A DNA stretch of 64,000 nucleotides from Winogradskyella pacifica (GCF_013403915.1 NZ_JABFDI010000004.1:186001-250000), one strand, 5' to 3'. Positions 19,335-28,518 are shown, counted from the stretch's first letter. A program made the numbers and translations. Notes: generated by a model not told the origin, from the sequence alone.

Positions 19335-19703
19335 ATGTTACAACAAGAATCAAGATTAAAAGTAGCTGATAACACTGGTGCAAAGGAAGTTTTAACTATC
19401 CGTGTACTAGGTGGAACCAAAAGAAGGTATGCTTCTGTAGGGGATAAAATCGTAGTATCTGTAAAAGATGCTACACCAAACGGTAGCATTAAGAAAGGTG
19501 CTGTTTCTACAGCGGTTGTTGTACGTACGGCTAAGGAAGTAAGACGTCCTGATGGATCTTACATTAGATTTGATGACAATGCATGTGTGCTTTTAAATCC
19601 TCAAGGGGAGATGAGAGGAACTCGTGTTTTTGGTCCTGTAGCAAGAGAACTTCGTGATAAACAATTCATGAAAATAGTATCATTAGCACCAGAAGTGCTT
19701 TAA
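19335..19703 (+). CDS. rplN: 50S ribosomal protein L14
   Basis: 122 residues, exactly the common length. It starts [19 protein letters not shown] and contains [19 protein letters not shown] and [15 protein letters not shown]14 forms an intersubunit bridge and is the ribosomal partner of the silencing factor RsfS, whose gene is also in this window at 39895-40266. Confidence 0.98.
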   Translation: MLQQESRLKVADNTGAKEVLTIRVLGGTKRRYASVGDKIVVSVKDATPNGSIKKGAVSTAVVVRTAKEVRRPDGSYIRFDDNACVLLNPQGEMRGTRVFGPVARELRDKQFMKIVSLAPEVL

Positions 19704-19715
19704 TTGATAAATAAA

Positions 19716-20027
19716 ATGACAAAGCTTAAAATAAAATCAGGAGATACAGTAAAAGTAATAGCTGGCGATCATAAAGGGTCAGAAGGTAAAGTACTTAAAG
19801 TATTAATAGATAAGAACAAAGCCATCGTGGAAGGTGTAAACATGGTTAAGAAACATACTAAACCAAGTGCACAAAGTCCTCAAGGTGGTATTGTAGAGAA
19901 AGAAGCATCTATGCATATTTCTAACTTATCGTTGTTAACTTCAAAAGGAGAAACAACTAGAGTTGGTTATAAAATGGATGGCGATAATAAAGTGAGATTT
20001 TCTAAAAAATCTAATGAAGTAATTTAA
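19716..20027 (+). CDS. rplX: 50S ribosomal protein L24
   Basis: 103 residues from the ATG at 19716 ([17 protein letters not shown]); an in-frame TTG at 19704, flush with the rplN stop, would add four residues and is less likely. KOW motif [20 protein letters not shown] at the N-terminus and [18 protein letters not shown] further on identify the family. L24 initiates 50S assembly. Two bases separate its stop from rplE. Confidence 0.96.
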   Translation: MTKLKIKSGDTVKVIAGDHKGSEGKVLKVLIDKNKAIVEGVNMVKKHTKPSAQSPQGGIVEKEASMHISNLSLLTSKGETTRVGYKMDGDNKVRFSKKSNEVI

Positions 20028-20029
20028 CT

Positions 20030-20581
20030 ATGGCTTACGTTGCAAGATTAAAACAAGAGTACAAGGACAAAATTGTTCCTGCTCTTACGGAAGAATTTGG
20101 ATATAAAAATGTAATGCAAGTACCTAAGCTTACTAAGATAGTAATATCTAAAGGTGTTGGTGCTGCTGTTGCGGATAAGAAATTAATCGATCACGCAGTA
20201 GAAGAACTTACAAAAATATCAGGACAGAAAGCTATACATACAATGTCTAAGAAAGATGTTGCTTCTTTTAAGTTACGTAAAGGGATGCCAATTGGTGCCA
20301 AAGTAACTTTAAGAGGAGAGCAAATGTATGAGTTCTTAGATCGTTTAGTAACTTCAGCTTTACCACGAGTAAGAGATTTTAACGGAATCAAAGCTACAGG
20401 TTTTGATGGACGTGGAAACTATAACTTAGGTATTGTAGAGCAAATTATTTTTCCAGAAATAGATATTGATAAAGTCAATAAAATTTCAGGAATGGATATC
20501 ACATTTGTGACTTCTGCTGAAACCGATAAGGAAGCAAAGTCTTTATTAACAGAACTAGGATTACCATTTAAAAAGAATTAA
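20030..20581 (+). CDS. rplE: 50S ribosomal protein L5
   Basis: 183 residues. It contains [17 protein letters not shown], the 5S-rRNA-contacting loop [15 protein letters not shown], and [19 protein letters not shown]5 brings 5S rRNA into the central protuberance. The rpsN start follows two bases after the stop. Confidence 0.98.
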   Translation: MAYVARLKQEYKDKIVPALTEEFGYKNVMQVPKLTKIVISKGVGAAVADKKLIDHAVEELTKISGQKAIHTMSKKDVASFKLRKGMPIGAKVTLRGEQMYEFLDRLVTSALPRVRDFNGIKATGFDGRGNYNLGIVEQIIFPEIDIDKVNKISGMDITFVTSAETDKEAKSLLTELGLPFKKN

Positions 20582-20583
20582 TT

Positions 20584-20853
20584 ATGGCTAAAGAATCAAT
20601 GAAAGCCCGTGAGGTTAAGCGTTCTAAAACGGTAGCTAAATATGCAGAGAAACGCAAAGCTTTAAAAGAAGCTGGCGATTACGAAGCATTACAAAAGTTA
20701 CCTAAAAATGCATCACCTATACGTCAGCACAACCGTTGCAAACTTACAGGAAGACCTAAAGGTTACATGAGACAATTTGGAATTTCTCGTGTAATGTTTA
20801 GAGAAATGGCTAACCAAGGATTAATTCCTGGTGTTAGAAAAGCAAGTTGGTAA
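20584..20853 (+). CDS. rpsN: 30S ribosomal protein S14 (zinc-free long form)
   Basis: 89 residues, the long C-minus type. The usual zinc form is about 61 residues with two CxxC pairs; here only one Cys is present ([15 protein letters not shown]), so no zinc site can form. The C-terminus [18 protein letters not shown] is typical. A 65-base spacer with a bulged hairpin separates it from rpsH. Confidence 0.97.
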   Translation: MAKESMKAREVKRSKTVAKYAEKRKALKEAGDYEALQKLPKNASPIRQHNRCKLTGRPKGYMRQFGISRVMFREMANQGLIPGVRKASW

Positions 20854-20874
20854 AAAGATTATAAATTGGTTTCA

Positions 20875-20898
20875 GGTTTGGTAATAGTACCGAAAACC
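20875..20898 (+). promoter_or_regulatory. bulged hairpin directly upstream of rpsH, candidate S8 autoregulatory site
   Basis: GGTTTGGTA (20875-20883) pairs with TACC(GA)AAACC (20888-20898) around the tetraloop ATAG, giving nine base pairs with a two-base GA bulge. It is the only structure in an unusually long (65-base) spacer just before the S8 gene. S8 represses its own operon in E. coli by binding a bulged helix in the spc mRNA, so the location is suggestive. The match to the real S8 recognition motif has not been scored. Confidence 0.4.
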
Positions 20899-20918
20899 GC
20901 TACCGCAAATTAATACAT

Positions 20919-21317
20919 ATGAACACAGATCCAATAGCGGATTATTTAACGCGAGTTAGAAACGCAGTAAAGGCAAATCACAGAGTGGTTGAGATTCCTG
21001 CATCTAACTTAAAAAAAGAAATAACTAAGATTTTATTCGATCAAGGATTTATCTTAAGTTATAAGTTTGACGATTCTTCAGTACAAGGTACTATCAAAAT
21101 TGCTTTGAAGTACAGTAAAGACACTAAAGAGTCAGTTATCAAAAAAATTCAAAGAATCAGTAAACCAGGTTTACGTAAATATGCTTCTTCTAACGAAATG
21201 CCAAGAATCCTTAACGGTTTAGGTATTGCAATTGTTTCTACATCTCACGGAGTGATGACAGGAAAACAAGCGCAGAGAGAAAATGTTGGTGGTGAAGTTA
21301 TTTGTTACGTATACTAA
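20919..21317 (+). CDS. rpsH: 30S ribosomal protein S8
   Basis: 132 residues. It starts MNTDPIADYLTRVRNAV and ends with the signature GLGIAIVSTSHGVMTGKQA. S8 is a primary binder of the 16S central domain and, in E. coli, the repressor of the spc operon. It is preceded by the bulged hairpin at 20875-20898. Confidence 0.98.
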   Translation: MNTDPIADYLTRVRNAVKANHRVVEIPASNLKKEITKILFDQGFILSYKFDDSSVQGTIKIALKYSKDTKESVIKKIQRISKPGLRKYASSNEMPRILNGLGIAIVSTSHGVMTGKQAQRENVGGEVICYVY

Positions 21318-21329
21318 AAACAGGAAATT

Positions 21330-21872
21330 ATGTCAAGAATAGGTAAAAACCCAATAACAGTTCCTGAAGGTGTAACAGTTGAGATTAAAGACAACATGAT
21401 TACCGCTAAAGGTAAACTAGGAGAATTAACTCAAGAGTATTCGGAGATTGAAATTACATTAGAAGACGGAACTATTACTTTAGAGCGTTCTTCTGATAAG
21501 AAAGATTTAAGAGCAAAACATGGTCTTTATAGAGCATTAATTGCTAATATGATAGAAGGTGTATCAAAAGGCTGGACCAAAGAACTAGAATTAGTTGGTG
21601 TAGGTTATAGAGCATCGAATCAAGGACAAAAATTAGATTTAGCCGTAGGATTTTCTCATAATATTGTTTTGGACATCGCTTCAGAAGTAACAGTAGAGAC
21701 AATCTCAGAAAAAGGTAAAAATCCAAGAGTTAAATTAACGTCTTTTGACAAACAATTAGTTGGCCAAGTTGCTGCAAAGATTCGCGGTTTTAGAAGGCCA
21801 GAACCTTACAAAGGAAAAGGTATCAAGTTTGTTGGTGAAGAAATTAGAAGAAAAGCAGGTAAATCAGCTTAA
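21330..21872 (+). CDS. rplF: 50S ribosomal protein L6
   Basis: 180 residues with two repeated domains. It starts MSRIGKNPITVPEGV and ends with the signature RRPEPYKGKGIKFVGEEIRR. L6 lies near the sarcin-ricin loop. Eleven bases separate it from rplR. Confidence 0.98.
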   Translation: MSRIGKNPITVPEGVTVEIKDNMITAKGKLGELTQEYSEIEITLEDGTITLERSSDKKDLRAKHGLYRALIANMIEGVSKGWTKELELVGVGYRASNQGQKLDLAVGFSHNIVLDIASEVTVETISEKGKNPRVKLTSFDKQLVGQVAAKIRGFRRPEPYKGKGIKFVGEEIRRKAGKSA

Positions 21873-21882
21873 TAATTAAGTT

Positions 21883-22239
21883 ATGGCATTGACAAAGAAC
21901 GAAAGAAGATTAAGAATAAAGAGCAGAATCCGTAAGGTAGTATCTGGTACTGAGACAAGACCAAGATTGGCTGTTTTTAGAAGTAATAAAGAAATTTATG
22001 CTCAAGTTGTAGATGATGTTACTGGTAAAACTTTAGCTGCTGCATCTTCAAGAGATAAGGACATTGTAAAGTCTAAAGGAAACAAAACAGAGGTAGCTGC
22101 GTTAGTTGGTAAAACTGTTGGTGAAAAAGCTAAGAAGGCTGGTGTTGATACTATTTCTTTTGATAGAGGTGGTTACTTATATCACGGAAGAGTAAAATCA
22201 TTAGCAGAAGGTGCTAGAGAAGCAGGACTTAAATTTTAA
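21883..22239 (+). CDS. rplR: 50S ribosomal protein L18
   Basis: 118 residues. It starts [18 protein letters not shown] and contains [17 protein letters not shown] and [21 protein letters not shown]18 binds 5S rRNA with L5. Six bases before rpsE. Confidence 0.98.
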   Translation: MALTKNERRLRIKSRIRKVVSGTETRPRLAVFRSNKEIYAQVVDDVTGKTLAAASSRDKDIVKSKGNKTEVAALVGKTVGEKAKKAGVDTISFDRGGYLYHGRVKSLAEGAREAGLKF

Positions 22240-22245
22240 GACATT

Positions 22246-22770
22246 ATGTATCAAAAATATAAAAACGCAGAGCTTGTTAAACCAAGCGGATTAGAATTAA
22301 AAGATCGCTTAGTTGGCGTTCAGCGTGTAACTAAAGTAACAAAAGGTGGTAGAGCATTTGGTTTTTCTGCAATTGTTGTTGTAGGTGACGAAACAAATGT
22401 TGTAGGACAAGGTTTAGGTAAGTCTAAAGATGTTGCTACTGCAATTGCTAAAGCTGTTGAAGATGCTAAGAAAAACTTAGTGAGAATTCCTATTCTTAAA
22501 GGAACTATTCCACATGAGCAAAAAGGTAAATACGGTGGAGCAAGAGTTAACATAATTCCAGCTGCACCTGGTACAGGAGTTATTGCAGGTGGTGCGGTAA
22601 GAGTTGTTCTTGAGGCAGTAGGTATACATGATGTATTATCTAAGTCGCAAGGATCTTCTAACCCTCACAATGTAGTAAAAGCAACTTTTGATGCTTTATT
22701 ACAATTGAGAGATGCTAAATCTGTAGCTAAAGAGCGTGGTATTTCACTTGAAAAAGTATTTAACGGATAA
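22246..22770 (+). CDS. rpsE: 30S ribosomal protein S5
   Basis: 174 residues. The double-stranded-RNA-binding-like domain contains [18 protein letters not shown] and [20 protein letters not shown]; the C-terminal domain has [21 protein letters not shown]5 helps form the mRNA entry site and influences accuracy. Confidence 0.98.
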   Translation: MYQKYKNAELVKPSGLELKDRLVGVQRVTKVTKGGRAFGFSAIVVVGDETNVVGQGLGKSKDVATAIAKAVEDAKKNLVRIPILKGTIPHEQKGKYGGARVNIIPAAPGTGVIAGGAVRVVLEAVGIHDVLSKSQGSSNPHNVVKATFDALLQLRDAKSVAKERGISLEKVFNG

Positions 22771-22783
22771 TCGATAGGATAAG

Positions 22784-22963
22784 ATGGCAAAGATTAAAGT
22801 AAAGAAAGTAAAAAGCGCAATCAATCGTACTAAAAGACAAAAGCTTACATTAGCAGCTTTAGGTCTAAAGAAGATTGGTCAAGTTGTAGAGCACGACGCC
22901 ACACCAAACATCCTTGGTATGGTTAAGAAAGTTGAACACTTAGTTTCTGTAGAGGAAGCTTAA
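22784..22963 (+). CDS. rpmD: 50S ribosomal protein L30
   Basis: A 59-residue gene in the gap between rpsE and rplO, found by reading the sequence. It translates as MAKIKVKKVKSAINRTKRQ followed by LTLAALGLKKIGQVVEHD and NILGMVKKVEHLVSVEEA. The strand-helix pattern, the LGLKKIG motif and the length are those of L30. It starts 13 bases after rpsE and ends 15 bases before rplO. Confidence 0.96.
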   Translation: MAKIKVKKVKSAINRTKRQKLTLAALGLKKIGQVVEHDATPNILGMVKKVEHLVSVEEA

Positions 22964-22978
22964 TAATATAACTTAAAA

Positions 22979-23431
22979 ATGGATTTAAGTAATTTAAAAC
23001 CTGCAGAAGGTTCAGTAAAAAATCAAGGAAAACGTATTGGACGTGGACAAGGATCTGGTAAAGGTGGTACTGCAACTCGTGGTCACAAAGGTGCAAAGTC
23101 TCGTTCAGGTTATTCTAAGAAATTAGGATTTGAAGGTGGTCAAATGCCATTACAAAGACGTGTTCCTAAATTTGGATTTACAAATATTAACAGAATAGAA
23201 TATCAAGGTATAAACTTAGATACTTTACAAAAGTTAATAGATGAAAAAGTAATCGAGGATAGTGTTAGTTTTGAATCTTTTGTAACTTTGGGATTAGCTG
23301 GTAAAAATGAGCTAGTTAAAATCTTAGGTAGAGGAGAGTTAAAATCAAAATTAACAGTAACTGCTCATAAATTTACTGCTACGGCAAAAGCTGCTATTGA
23401 AGCTGCTGGTGGTGAAGCTGTAACTTTATAA
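22979..23431 (+). CDS. rplO: 50S ribosomal protein L15
   Basis: 150 residues. It starts MDLSNLKPAEGSVKNQGKR and has the Gly/Lys-rich extended arm (GRGQGSGKGGTATRGHKGA) and FEGGQMPLQRRVPKFGF. L15 threads into the 23S domains around the peptidyl-transferase region. Nine bases ahead of secY. Confidence 0.98.
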   Translation: MDLSNLKPAEGSVKNQGKRIGRGQGSGKGGTATRGHKGAKSRSGYSKKLGFEGGQMPLQRRVPKFGFTNINRIEYQGINLDTLQKLIDEKVIEDSVSFESFVTLGLAGKNELVKILGRGELKSKLTVTAHKFTATAKAAIEAAGGEAVTL

Positions 23432-23440
23432 GATTATAGG

Positions 23441-24805
23441 ATGAAAATAATAGAAACATTAAAAAACGTTTGGAAAATCACAGAACTTAAGGATAGAATT
23501 ATTCTAACCTTAGGTCTGTTATTAGTGTATCGTTTTGGTGCTCAGGTAGTATTACCAGGTATTAATATTGATTCATTAGGTGGTTTACAAGCTGGTATGG
23601 ATGGTGGTATATTAGGATTGTTAAATGCATTTACAGGTGGAGCATTCGCTAACGCCTCAGTATTTGCTTTAGGTATTATGCCTTACATTTCTGCTTCCAT
23701 TGTTGTTCAATTAATGGGTATTGCGATTCCTTATTTACAAAAACTTCAGAAAGAAGGAGCTAGTGGTCAGAAGAAAATCACACAAATTACACGTTGGTTA
23801 ACCATCGGTATTTGTATGGTGCAAGCTCCAGGCTATTTAGCTAGTATTCCAGGATTATCAGGTTCCTCTTCAATGAGTGCTATGTTAGTACCTGGCTTTA
23901 GTGAAAATATATTCTACTTTTCTTCGGTAATTATTTTAGTAACAGGTTGTGTATTCGCAATGTGGTTAGGTGAAAAAATTACAGATAAAGGAATAGGGAA
24001 TGGTATTTCATTACTAATTATGGTTGGAATCATTGCAACATTACCACAATCATTTATTCAAAATGCCGCGTCTCGTTTAGAAGGTGGTAACGGTGGATTT
24101 ATGATGATCTTAATAGAAATGGTAATATGGTTCTTAATTATATTAGCATCAGTATTCTTAGTAATGGCAGTTAGAAAAATAGCTGTTCAATACGCAAGAA
24201 GGACTGCTTCTGGAGGTTATGAAAAGAATGTTTTCGGATCGCGTCAGTTTTTACCATTAAAATTAAACGCTTCTGGTGTAATGCCAATTATATTTGCTCA
24301 AGCTATTATGTTTGTTCCAAGTTTAATAGGTGGTTCTTCTTGGTTGAAGGATACAAGCACGGGAGTTTGGATGCAAACTAATTTTCAAGATATGTTTGGG
24401 TTTTGGTACAATCTAATATTTGCTTTATTAATTATAGTATTTACCTATTTTTATACGGCAATTACAGTACCGACAAACAAAATGGCAGATGATTTAAAAC
24501 GTAGTGGTGGATTTATTCCAGGCATACGTCCGGGATCAGAAACCTCTGAGTATCTAGATAAAATTATGTCACAGATAACCTTACCAGGTTCTATATTTTT
24601 AGCTTTAGTTGCTGTTTTTCCAGCATTTGTTATGAAATTAATGAGCGTGCAACCGGGCTGGGCATTATTCTTTGGAGGAACATCACTATTAATTATGGTA
24701 GGTGTAGCTATTGATACTATGCAACAAATTAATTCTTATTTATTAAATAAGCATTATGATGGTTTGATGAAAACAGGTAAGAACAGAAAAGCGGTTGCGC
24801 AATAA
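23441..24805 (+). CDS. secY: Sec translocon channel subunit SecY
   Basis: A 454-residue integral membrane protein with about ten transmembrane segments, forming the protein-conducting channel of the inner membrane. Family motifs include GIMPYISASIVVQLM (TM2), GEKITDKGIGNGISLLIM (TM4 region) and NPIVIFA-equivalent GVMPIIFAQAIM (TM7), with the cytosolic loop ADDLKRSGGFIPGIRPG between TM8 and TM9. It is coded inside the spc block between rplO and infA, as usual. Confidence 0.98.
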   Translation: MKIIETLKNVWKITELKDRIILTLGLLLVYRFGAQVVLPGINIDSLGGLQAGMDGGILGLLNAFTGGAFANASVFALGIMPYISASIVVQLMGIAIPYLQKLQKEGASGQKKITQITRWLTIGICMVQAPGYLASIPGLSGSSSMSAMLVPGFSENIFYFSSVIILVTGCVFAMWLGEKITDKGIGNGISLLIMVGIIATLPQSFIQNAASRLEGGNGGFMMILIEMVIWFLIILASVFLVMAVRKIAVQYARRTASGGYEKNVFGSRQFLPLKLNASGVMPIIFAQAIMFVPSLIGGSSWLKDTSTGVWMQTNFQDMFGFWYNLIFALLIIVFTYFYTAITVPTNKMADDLKRSGGFIPGIRPGSETSEYLDKIMSQITLPGSIFLALVAVFPAFVMKLMSVQPGWALFFGGTSLLIMVGVAIDTMQQINSYLLNKHYDGLMKTGKNRKAVAQ

Positions 24806-24814
24806 GATTTAATT

Positions 24815-25030
24815 ATGGCAAAACAAGCGGCAATAGAACAAGACGGTACAATTATAGAGGCATTATCTAATGCTATGTTTCGTGTTGAATTAGAAAATGG
24901 TCATATAGTGACTGCACATATCTCTGGTAAAATGCGTATGCATTATATTAAATTACTACCAGGAGATAAAGTGAAATTAGAAATGAGTCCTTACGATTTA
25001 ACGAAGGCTCGCATAACATATAGATACTAA
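24815..25030 (+). CDS. infA: translation initiation factor IF-1
   Basis: 71 residues, a single OB-fold S1-like domain. It contains [37 protein letters not shown] and [18 protein letters not shown], all characteristic. IF-1 occupies the 30S A site during initiation. The order secY-infA-rpmJ is normal for Bacteroidota, which lack map or adk at this point. Confidence 0.97.
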   Translation: MAKQAAIEQDGTIIEALSNAMFRVELENGHIVTAHISGKMRMHYIKLLPGDKVKLEMSPYDLTKARITYRY

Positions 25031-25034
25031 TACG

Positions 25035-25151
25035 ATGAAAGTTAGAGCATCAGTAAAGAAAAGAAGCGCAGACTGTAAGTTGGTGCGCAGAAAAGGTAGA
25101 CTTTACGTCATTAACAAAAAGAATCCTAGATTCAAACAAAGACAAGGGTAA
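25035..25151 (+). CDS. rpmJ: 50S ribosomal protein L36 (zinc-free form)
   Basis: A 38-residue gene found in the gap between infA and rpsM. It begins [19 protein letters not shown] and ends [12 protein letters not shown], the L36 family pattern. Three of the four zinc ligands of classical L36 are replaced: Cys11 by Ser, Cys27 by Asn and His33 by Phe, and only Cys14 remains. It starts four bases after infA and ends two before rpsM. Confidence 0.95.
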   Translation: MKVRASVKKRSADCKLVRRKGRLYVINKKNPRFKQRQG

Positions 25152-25153
25152 TT

Positions 25154-25528
25154 ATGGCAAGAATTGCAGGTGTAGACATACCAAAACAGAAAAGAGGAGT
25201 TATCTCTTTAACTTATATCTACGGAGTAGGTAGAAGTAGATCTAAAGAAATTTTAGCAGCAGCTAAAGTAGACGAAAACACTAAAGTTCAAGATTGGACT
25301 GACGATGAAATTGGAGCAATCCGTGAAACTGTTGGTACTTTTAAGATTGAAGGTGAATTACGTTCTGAAACACAAATGAACATTAAGCGATTAATGGATA
25401 TTGGATGTTACAGAGGTATACGTCATAGAGTTGGGCTTCCGTTAAGAGGACAACGTACTAAGAATAACTCACGTACAAGAAAAGGAAGACGTAAAACAGT
25501 TGCTAACAAGAAGAAAGTAACTAAATAA
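25154..25528 (+). CDS. rpsM: 30S ribosomal protein S13
   Basis: 124 residues. It starts [19 protein letters not shown] and contains [19 protein letters not shown] and the basic tail [18 protein letters not shown]13 forms intersubunit bridges and touches the P-site tRNA. First gene of the alpha block; a folded 101-base spacer follows it. Confidence 0.98.
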   Translation: MARIAGVDIPKQKRGVISLTYIYGVGRSRSKEILAAAKVDENTKVQDWTDDEIGAIRETVGTFKIEGELRSETQMNIKRLMDIGCYRGIRHRVGLPLRGQRTKNNSRTRKGRRKTVANKKKVTK

Positions 25529-25532
25529 TAAA

Positions 25533-25601
25533 TAGTCTTTAGTCTATTAGACGTTGGAAAGAATCTGTTTGAAATTTAACGGTTTAGGATTCTAGCGACT
25601 A
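25533..25601 (+). promoter_or_regulatory. structured spacer between rpsM and rpsK
   Basis: The spacer contains nested complementary pairs: TAGTC (25533-25537) with GACTA (25597-25601) as an outer stem, GAATC (25561-25565) with GATTC (25588-25592) inside it, and a small GTC/GAC hairpin at 25542-25552. Most spacers in this cluster are under 25 bases; this one is 101. Function is unknown; a site bound by an alpha-operon protein such as S4 is one possibility. Confidence 0.3.
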
Positions 25602-25629
25602 TAAACTAATACTAAAAGCTAAACATATA

Positions 25630-26013
25630 ATGGCAAAAGCAAGTACTAAAAAACGTAAAGTTATAGTTGATGCAATAGGAGAAGCTCATATTACAGCATC
25701 TTTCAACAACATCATTATTTCTTTAACAAACAAAAAAGGTGACGTTATTTCTTGGTCATCAGCTGGTAAAATGGGCTTTAGAGGCTCTAAAAAGAATACA
25801 CCTTACGCTGCGCAGTTAGCTGCAGAAGATGCGTCGGCAGTAGCTAAAGAAGCTGGTTTAAAGAAAGTAAAAGTATACGTTAAAGGACCTGGTAACGGTA
25901 GAGAATCTGCAATAAGATCTATACACAATGCTGGTATTGAAGTTTCAGAAATCATTGATGTAACTCCATTACCACATAACGGTTGTCGTCCACCAAAAAG
26001 ACGTAGAGTTTAA
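25630..26013 (+). CDS. rpsK: 30S ribosomal protein S11
   Basis: 127 residues. It contains [40 protein letters not shown] and the C-terminal signature [19 protein letters not shown]11 forms part of the mRNA exit channel on the platform. A long hairpin and a promoter-like box separate it from rpsD. Confidence 0.98.
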   Translation: MAKASTKKRKVIVDAIGEAHITASFNNIIISLTNKKGDVISWSSAGKMGFRGSKKNTPYAAQLAAEDASAVAKEAGLKKVKVYVKGPGNGRESAIRSIHNAGIEVSEIIDVTPLPHNGCRPPKRRRV

Positions 26014-26071
26014 TCTGAATTCTATTCAGTTTTCTAATTATAACAGTTAGAAATACTTACTCAAATTTATT

Positions 26072-26117
26072 AATAAACTAATATCTCACATTTATGTGCT
26101 GATATTAGTTTATTTTG
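26072..26117 (+). terminator. long hairpin terminator or attenuator after rpsK
   Basis: AATAAACTAATATC (26072-26085) pairs perfectly with GATATTAGTTTATT (26101-26114), a 14-bp stem capped by an inner CACA-TTTA-TGTG hairpin (26087-26098) and followed by TTG. It is AU-rich but long. It lies between rpsK and rpsD, dividing the alpha block into two transcriptional parts if it works. Confidence 0.65.
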
Positions 26118-26119
26118 TA

Positions 26120-26127
26120 TAAATTTG
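26120..26127 (+). promoter_or_regulatory. -7 box (TAAATTTG) for rpsD-rpoA-rplQ
   Basis: TAAATTTG matches the TAnnTTTG consensus and lies immediately after the hairpin at 26072-26117 and 102 bases before the rpsD start. The -33 position falls inside the hairpin and lacks TTTG. The pairing of terminator and promoter suggests a fresh transcription start for S4, RNA polymerase alpha and L17. Confidence 0.5.
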
Positions 26128-26229
26128 CAAACTGAAAAATATTAACAAGTATCAACAAGAGATCAACGATTTTTGAAGGATAAGATTAAGACCTTAATTC
26201 AATTATCACTCTTAAAAAAACAATTTAAA

Positions 26230-26835
26230 ATGGCAAGATATACTGGTCCTAAAACTAAAATAGCTCGTAAATTTGGACAAGCTATCTTCGGAGACGACAA
26301 AGCCTTCGAAAAAAGAAATTATCCTCCAGGACAACACGGAAACGCTAGACGTCGTGGGAAAAAATCTGAATACTCAGTTCAGTTAATGGAAAAGCAAAAA
26401 GCTAAATATACTTATGGTATTTTAGAAAAGCAATTCAGAAACATGTTCAAAAGAGCAACGTCTGCAAAAGGAATTACAGGTGAAGTTTTACTTCAATTAT
26501 GTGAGTCTCGTTTAGACAACGTTGTTTACAGAATGGGAATCTCTCCTTCTAGAAGTGGTGCAAGACAATTAGTATCTCACAGACATATCACAGTAAACGG
26601 TGAAAAGGTAAACATTCCTTCTTACCAATTAAAAGCTGGTGATGTTGTAGGTGTTAGAGAAAAGTCTAAATCATTAGAAGCAATACAAAATTCATTGTCT
26701 AATTCTAGCAATGTTTTTGAATGGATTACTTGGAATACAAGCACAATGGAAGGTACTTATGTTGCTGTTCCTGCAAGAATCCAGATTCCAGAACAAATCA
26801 ACGAACAATTGATCGTTGAACTTTACTCTAAATAA
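26230..26835 (+). CDS. rpsD: 30S ribosomal protein S4 (zinc-free form)
   Basis: 201 residues from the ATG at 26230 ([17 protein letters not shown]); an upstream in-frame TTG at 26173 would add 19 residues of unrelated sequence and is rejected. The S4 domain [20 protein letters not shown] with [20 protein letters not shown] is complete. The N-terminal zinc-binding cysteines of some S4 proteins are absent ([15 protein letters not shown]). S4 initiates 30S assembly and in other bacteria represses the alpha operon. Confidence 0.97.
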   Translation: MARYTGPKTKIARKFGQAIFGDDKAFEKRNYPPGQHGNARRRGKKSEYSVQLMEKQKAKYTYGILEKQFRNMFKRATSAKGITGEVLLQLCESRLDNVVYRMGISPSRSGARQLVSHRHITVNGEKVNIPSYQLKAGDVVGVREKSKSLEAIQNSLSNSSNVFEWITWNTSTMEGTYVAVPARIQIPEQINEQLIVELYSK

Positions 26836-26929
26836 TAACTAATCATATTGGTATTTAGCCAAAGGATTTATTTGTCTTCTTCATACTTATAAATCGCGCA
26901 ACTAAATAACAATTAAAACGAAGAATAGT

Positions 26930-27922
26930 ATGGCAATATTAAATTTTCAGAAACCAGATAAAGTAATCATGATTGATTCTACTGATTTCGAAGGTAAATT
27001 TGAATTTAGACCTTTAGAACCAGGATACGGATTAACTGTTGGTAATGCTTTAAGAAGAGTATTATTATCTTCTTTAGAAGGTTTTGCAATTACTTCTGTG
27101 AGAATAGAAGGTGTAGATCATGAGTTTTCTACAATTGCAGGTGTAGTAGAAGATGTTACTGAAATGATTTTGAACTTAAAGCAAGTTAACTTTAAGCGTC
27201 AAATTGATGAAGTTGATAACGAAACTGTTACAATTTCTATCTCAGGACAAAATCAAATTACAGCTGGTGATTTTCAGAAGTTTATTTCTGGGTTCCAAGT
27301 ATTAAATACAGATTTAGTTATCTGTAACTTAGATCCTAAAGTAAACATCAATATGGAATTAACTATTGAAAAAGGAAGAGGTTACGTTCCTGCAGAAGAA
27401 AATAAGAAAGCTTCAGCAGCAATTGGAACCATCTTTACGGATTCAATTTTTACACCAATTCAGAATGTAAAATATGCTATCGAAAACTTCCGTGTTGAGC
27501 AAAAAACGGATTACGAAAAATTAGTTTTTGAAATTAGAACTGATGGCTCTATCAATCCTAAAGATGCTTTAACAGAAGCTGCTAAAATATTAATTCACCA
27601 CTTCATGTTATTCTCTGATGAGCGTATCACTTTAGAAGCTGATGAAATTGCACAGACTGAAACTTATGATGAAGAATCACTTCACATGAGACAACTATTG
27701 AAAACTAAATTAGTTGATATGGATCTTTCTGTACGTGCTCTTAATTGTTTAAAAGCAGCAGAAGTAGATACTTTAGGAGACTTAGTATCATTCAATAAAA
27801 ACGATTTAATGAAATTCAGAAACTTCGGTAAGAAGTCTTTAACTGAGCTAGAAGAACTAGTGAATGTAAAAGGTTTAAACTTCGGAATGGACTTAAGCAA
27901 ATATAAATTAGATAAAGACTAA
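26930..27922 (+). CDS. rpoA: DNA-directed RNA polymerase alpha subunit
   Basis: 330 residues. The N-terminal assembly domain has [20 protein letters not shown] and [20 protein letters not shown]; the C-terminal DNA- and activator-binding domain has [16 protein letters not shown] and [13 protein letters not shown]. The alpha dimer scaffolds RNA polymerase. Spacers of 94 bases before and 116 after are long for this cluster. Confidence 0.98.
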   Translation: MAILNFQKPDKVIMIDSTDFEGKFEFRPLEPGYGLTVGNALRRVLLSSLEGFAITSVRIEGVDHEFSTIAGVVEDVTEMILNLKQVNFKRQIDEVDNETVTISISGQNQITAGDFQKFISGFQVLNTDLVICNLDPKVNINMELTIEKGRGYVPAEENKKASAAIGTIFTDSIFTPIQNVKYAIENFRVEQKTDYEKLVFEIRTDGSINPKDALTEAAKILIHHFMLFSDERITLEADEIAQTETYDEESLHMRQLLKTKLVDMDLSVRALNCLKAAEVDTLGDLVSFNKNDLMKFRNFGKKSLTELEELVNVKGLNFGMDLSKYKLDKD

Positions 27923-27930
27923 ATATAGTT

Positions 27931-27958
27931 TGCCATTTCTGTTTTTATGGAAATGGCA
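27931..27958 (+). promoter_or_regulatory. hairpin in the rpoA-rplQ spacer
   Basis: TGCCATTTC (27931-27939) pairs perfectly with GAAATGGCA (27950-27958) around a ten-base loop; the following bases TTCATATTTT are only partly T-rich. It may be a weak attenuator or an mRNA-processing hairpin reducing rplQ relative to rpoA. A 12-base AT palindrome (ATTATTAATAAT) follows at 27974-27985. Confidence 0.45.
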
Positions 27959-28038
27959 TTCATATTTTAAATAATTATTAATAATCATATTTTGCTCCTC
28001 AATAAAGAGTTTAGTAGCAAGATGAGAAAACAAAAGTC

Positions 28039-28518
28039 ATGAGACACGGAAAAAAATTCAACCACTTAGGAAGACAAACAGCACACAGAAAGTCAATGTT
28101 AGCAAATATGGCGTGTTCTTTAATAGAGCACAAGCGTATTAACACTACCGTTGCAAAAGCGAAAGCTTTAAAGCAGTTTGTAGAGCCTATGATTACAAAA
28201 TCTAAAACAGATACGACGCACAACAGACGTATTGTTATGGCTAAGCTAAGACAAACAGAAGTAGTTGCAGAATTGTTTAGAGATGTAGCGCCAAAGATTG
28301 GTGACCGTCCAGGTGGTTACACACGTATCATCAAATTAGGAAACAGATTAGGTGATAACGCTGATATGGCAATGATAGAGTTAGTTGATTACAACGAAAT
28401 CTACAACGCTGATAAAGCACCTAAGAAAACAACACGTAGAAGTAGAAGAGGTGGTAGTAAAGCTGCTGCAGCTCCAGCTACTGAATCTAAAGCTTCAAAC
28501 GAAGAAGAAGAAGAATAG
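28039..28518 (+). CDS. rplQ: 50S ribosomal protein L17
   Basis: 159 residues. The core ([20 protein letters not shown], then [20 protein letters not shown]) is the standard ~120-residue L17. A C-terminal extension of about 40 residues follows, first basic ([17 protein letters not shown]), then acidic (SNEEEEE), typical of Bacteroidota. It is the last gene of the ribosomal block and is followed by a strong terminator at 28634-28670. Confidence 0.97.
   Translation: MRHGKKFNHLGRQTAHRKSMLANMACSLIEHKRINTTVAKAKALKQFVEPMITKSKTDTTHNRRIVMAKLRQTEVVAELFRDVAPKIGDRPGGYTRIIKLGNRLGDNADMAMIELVDYNEIYNADKAPKKTTRRSRRGGSKAAAAPATESKASNEEEEE

Noticed and set aside
26173-26229. Extended N-terminus for S4 starting at a TTG
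   Set aside because: The 19 extra residues are unlike S4 proteins, and the ATG at 26230 gives the standard start MARYTGPK.
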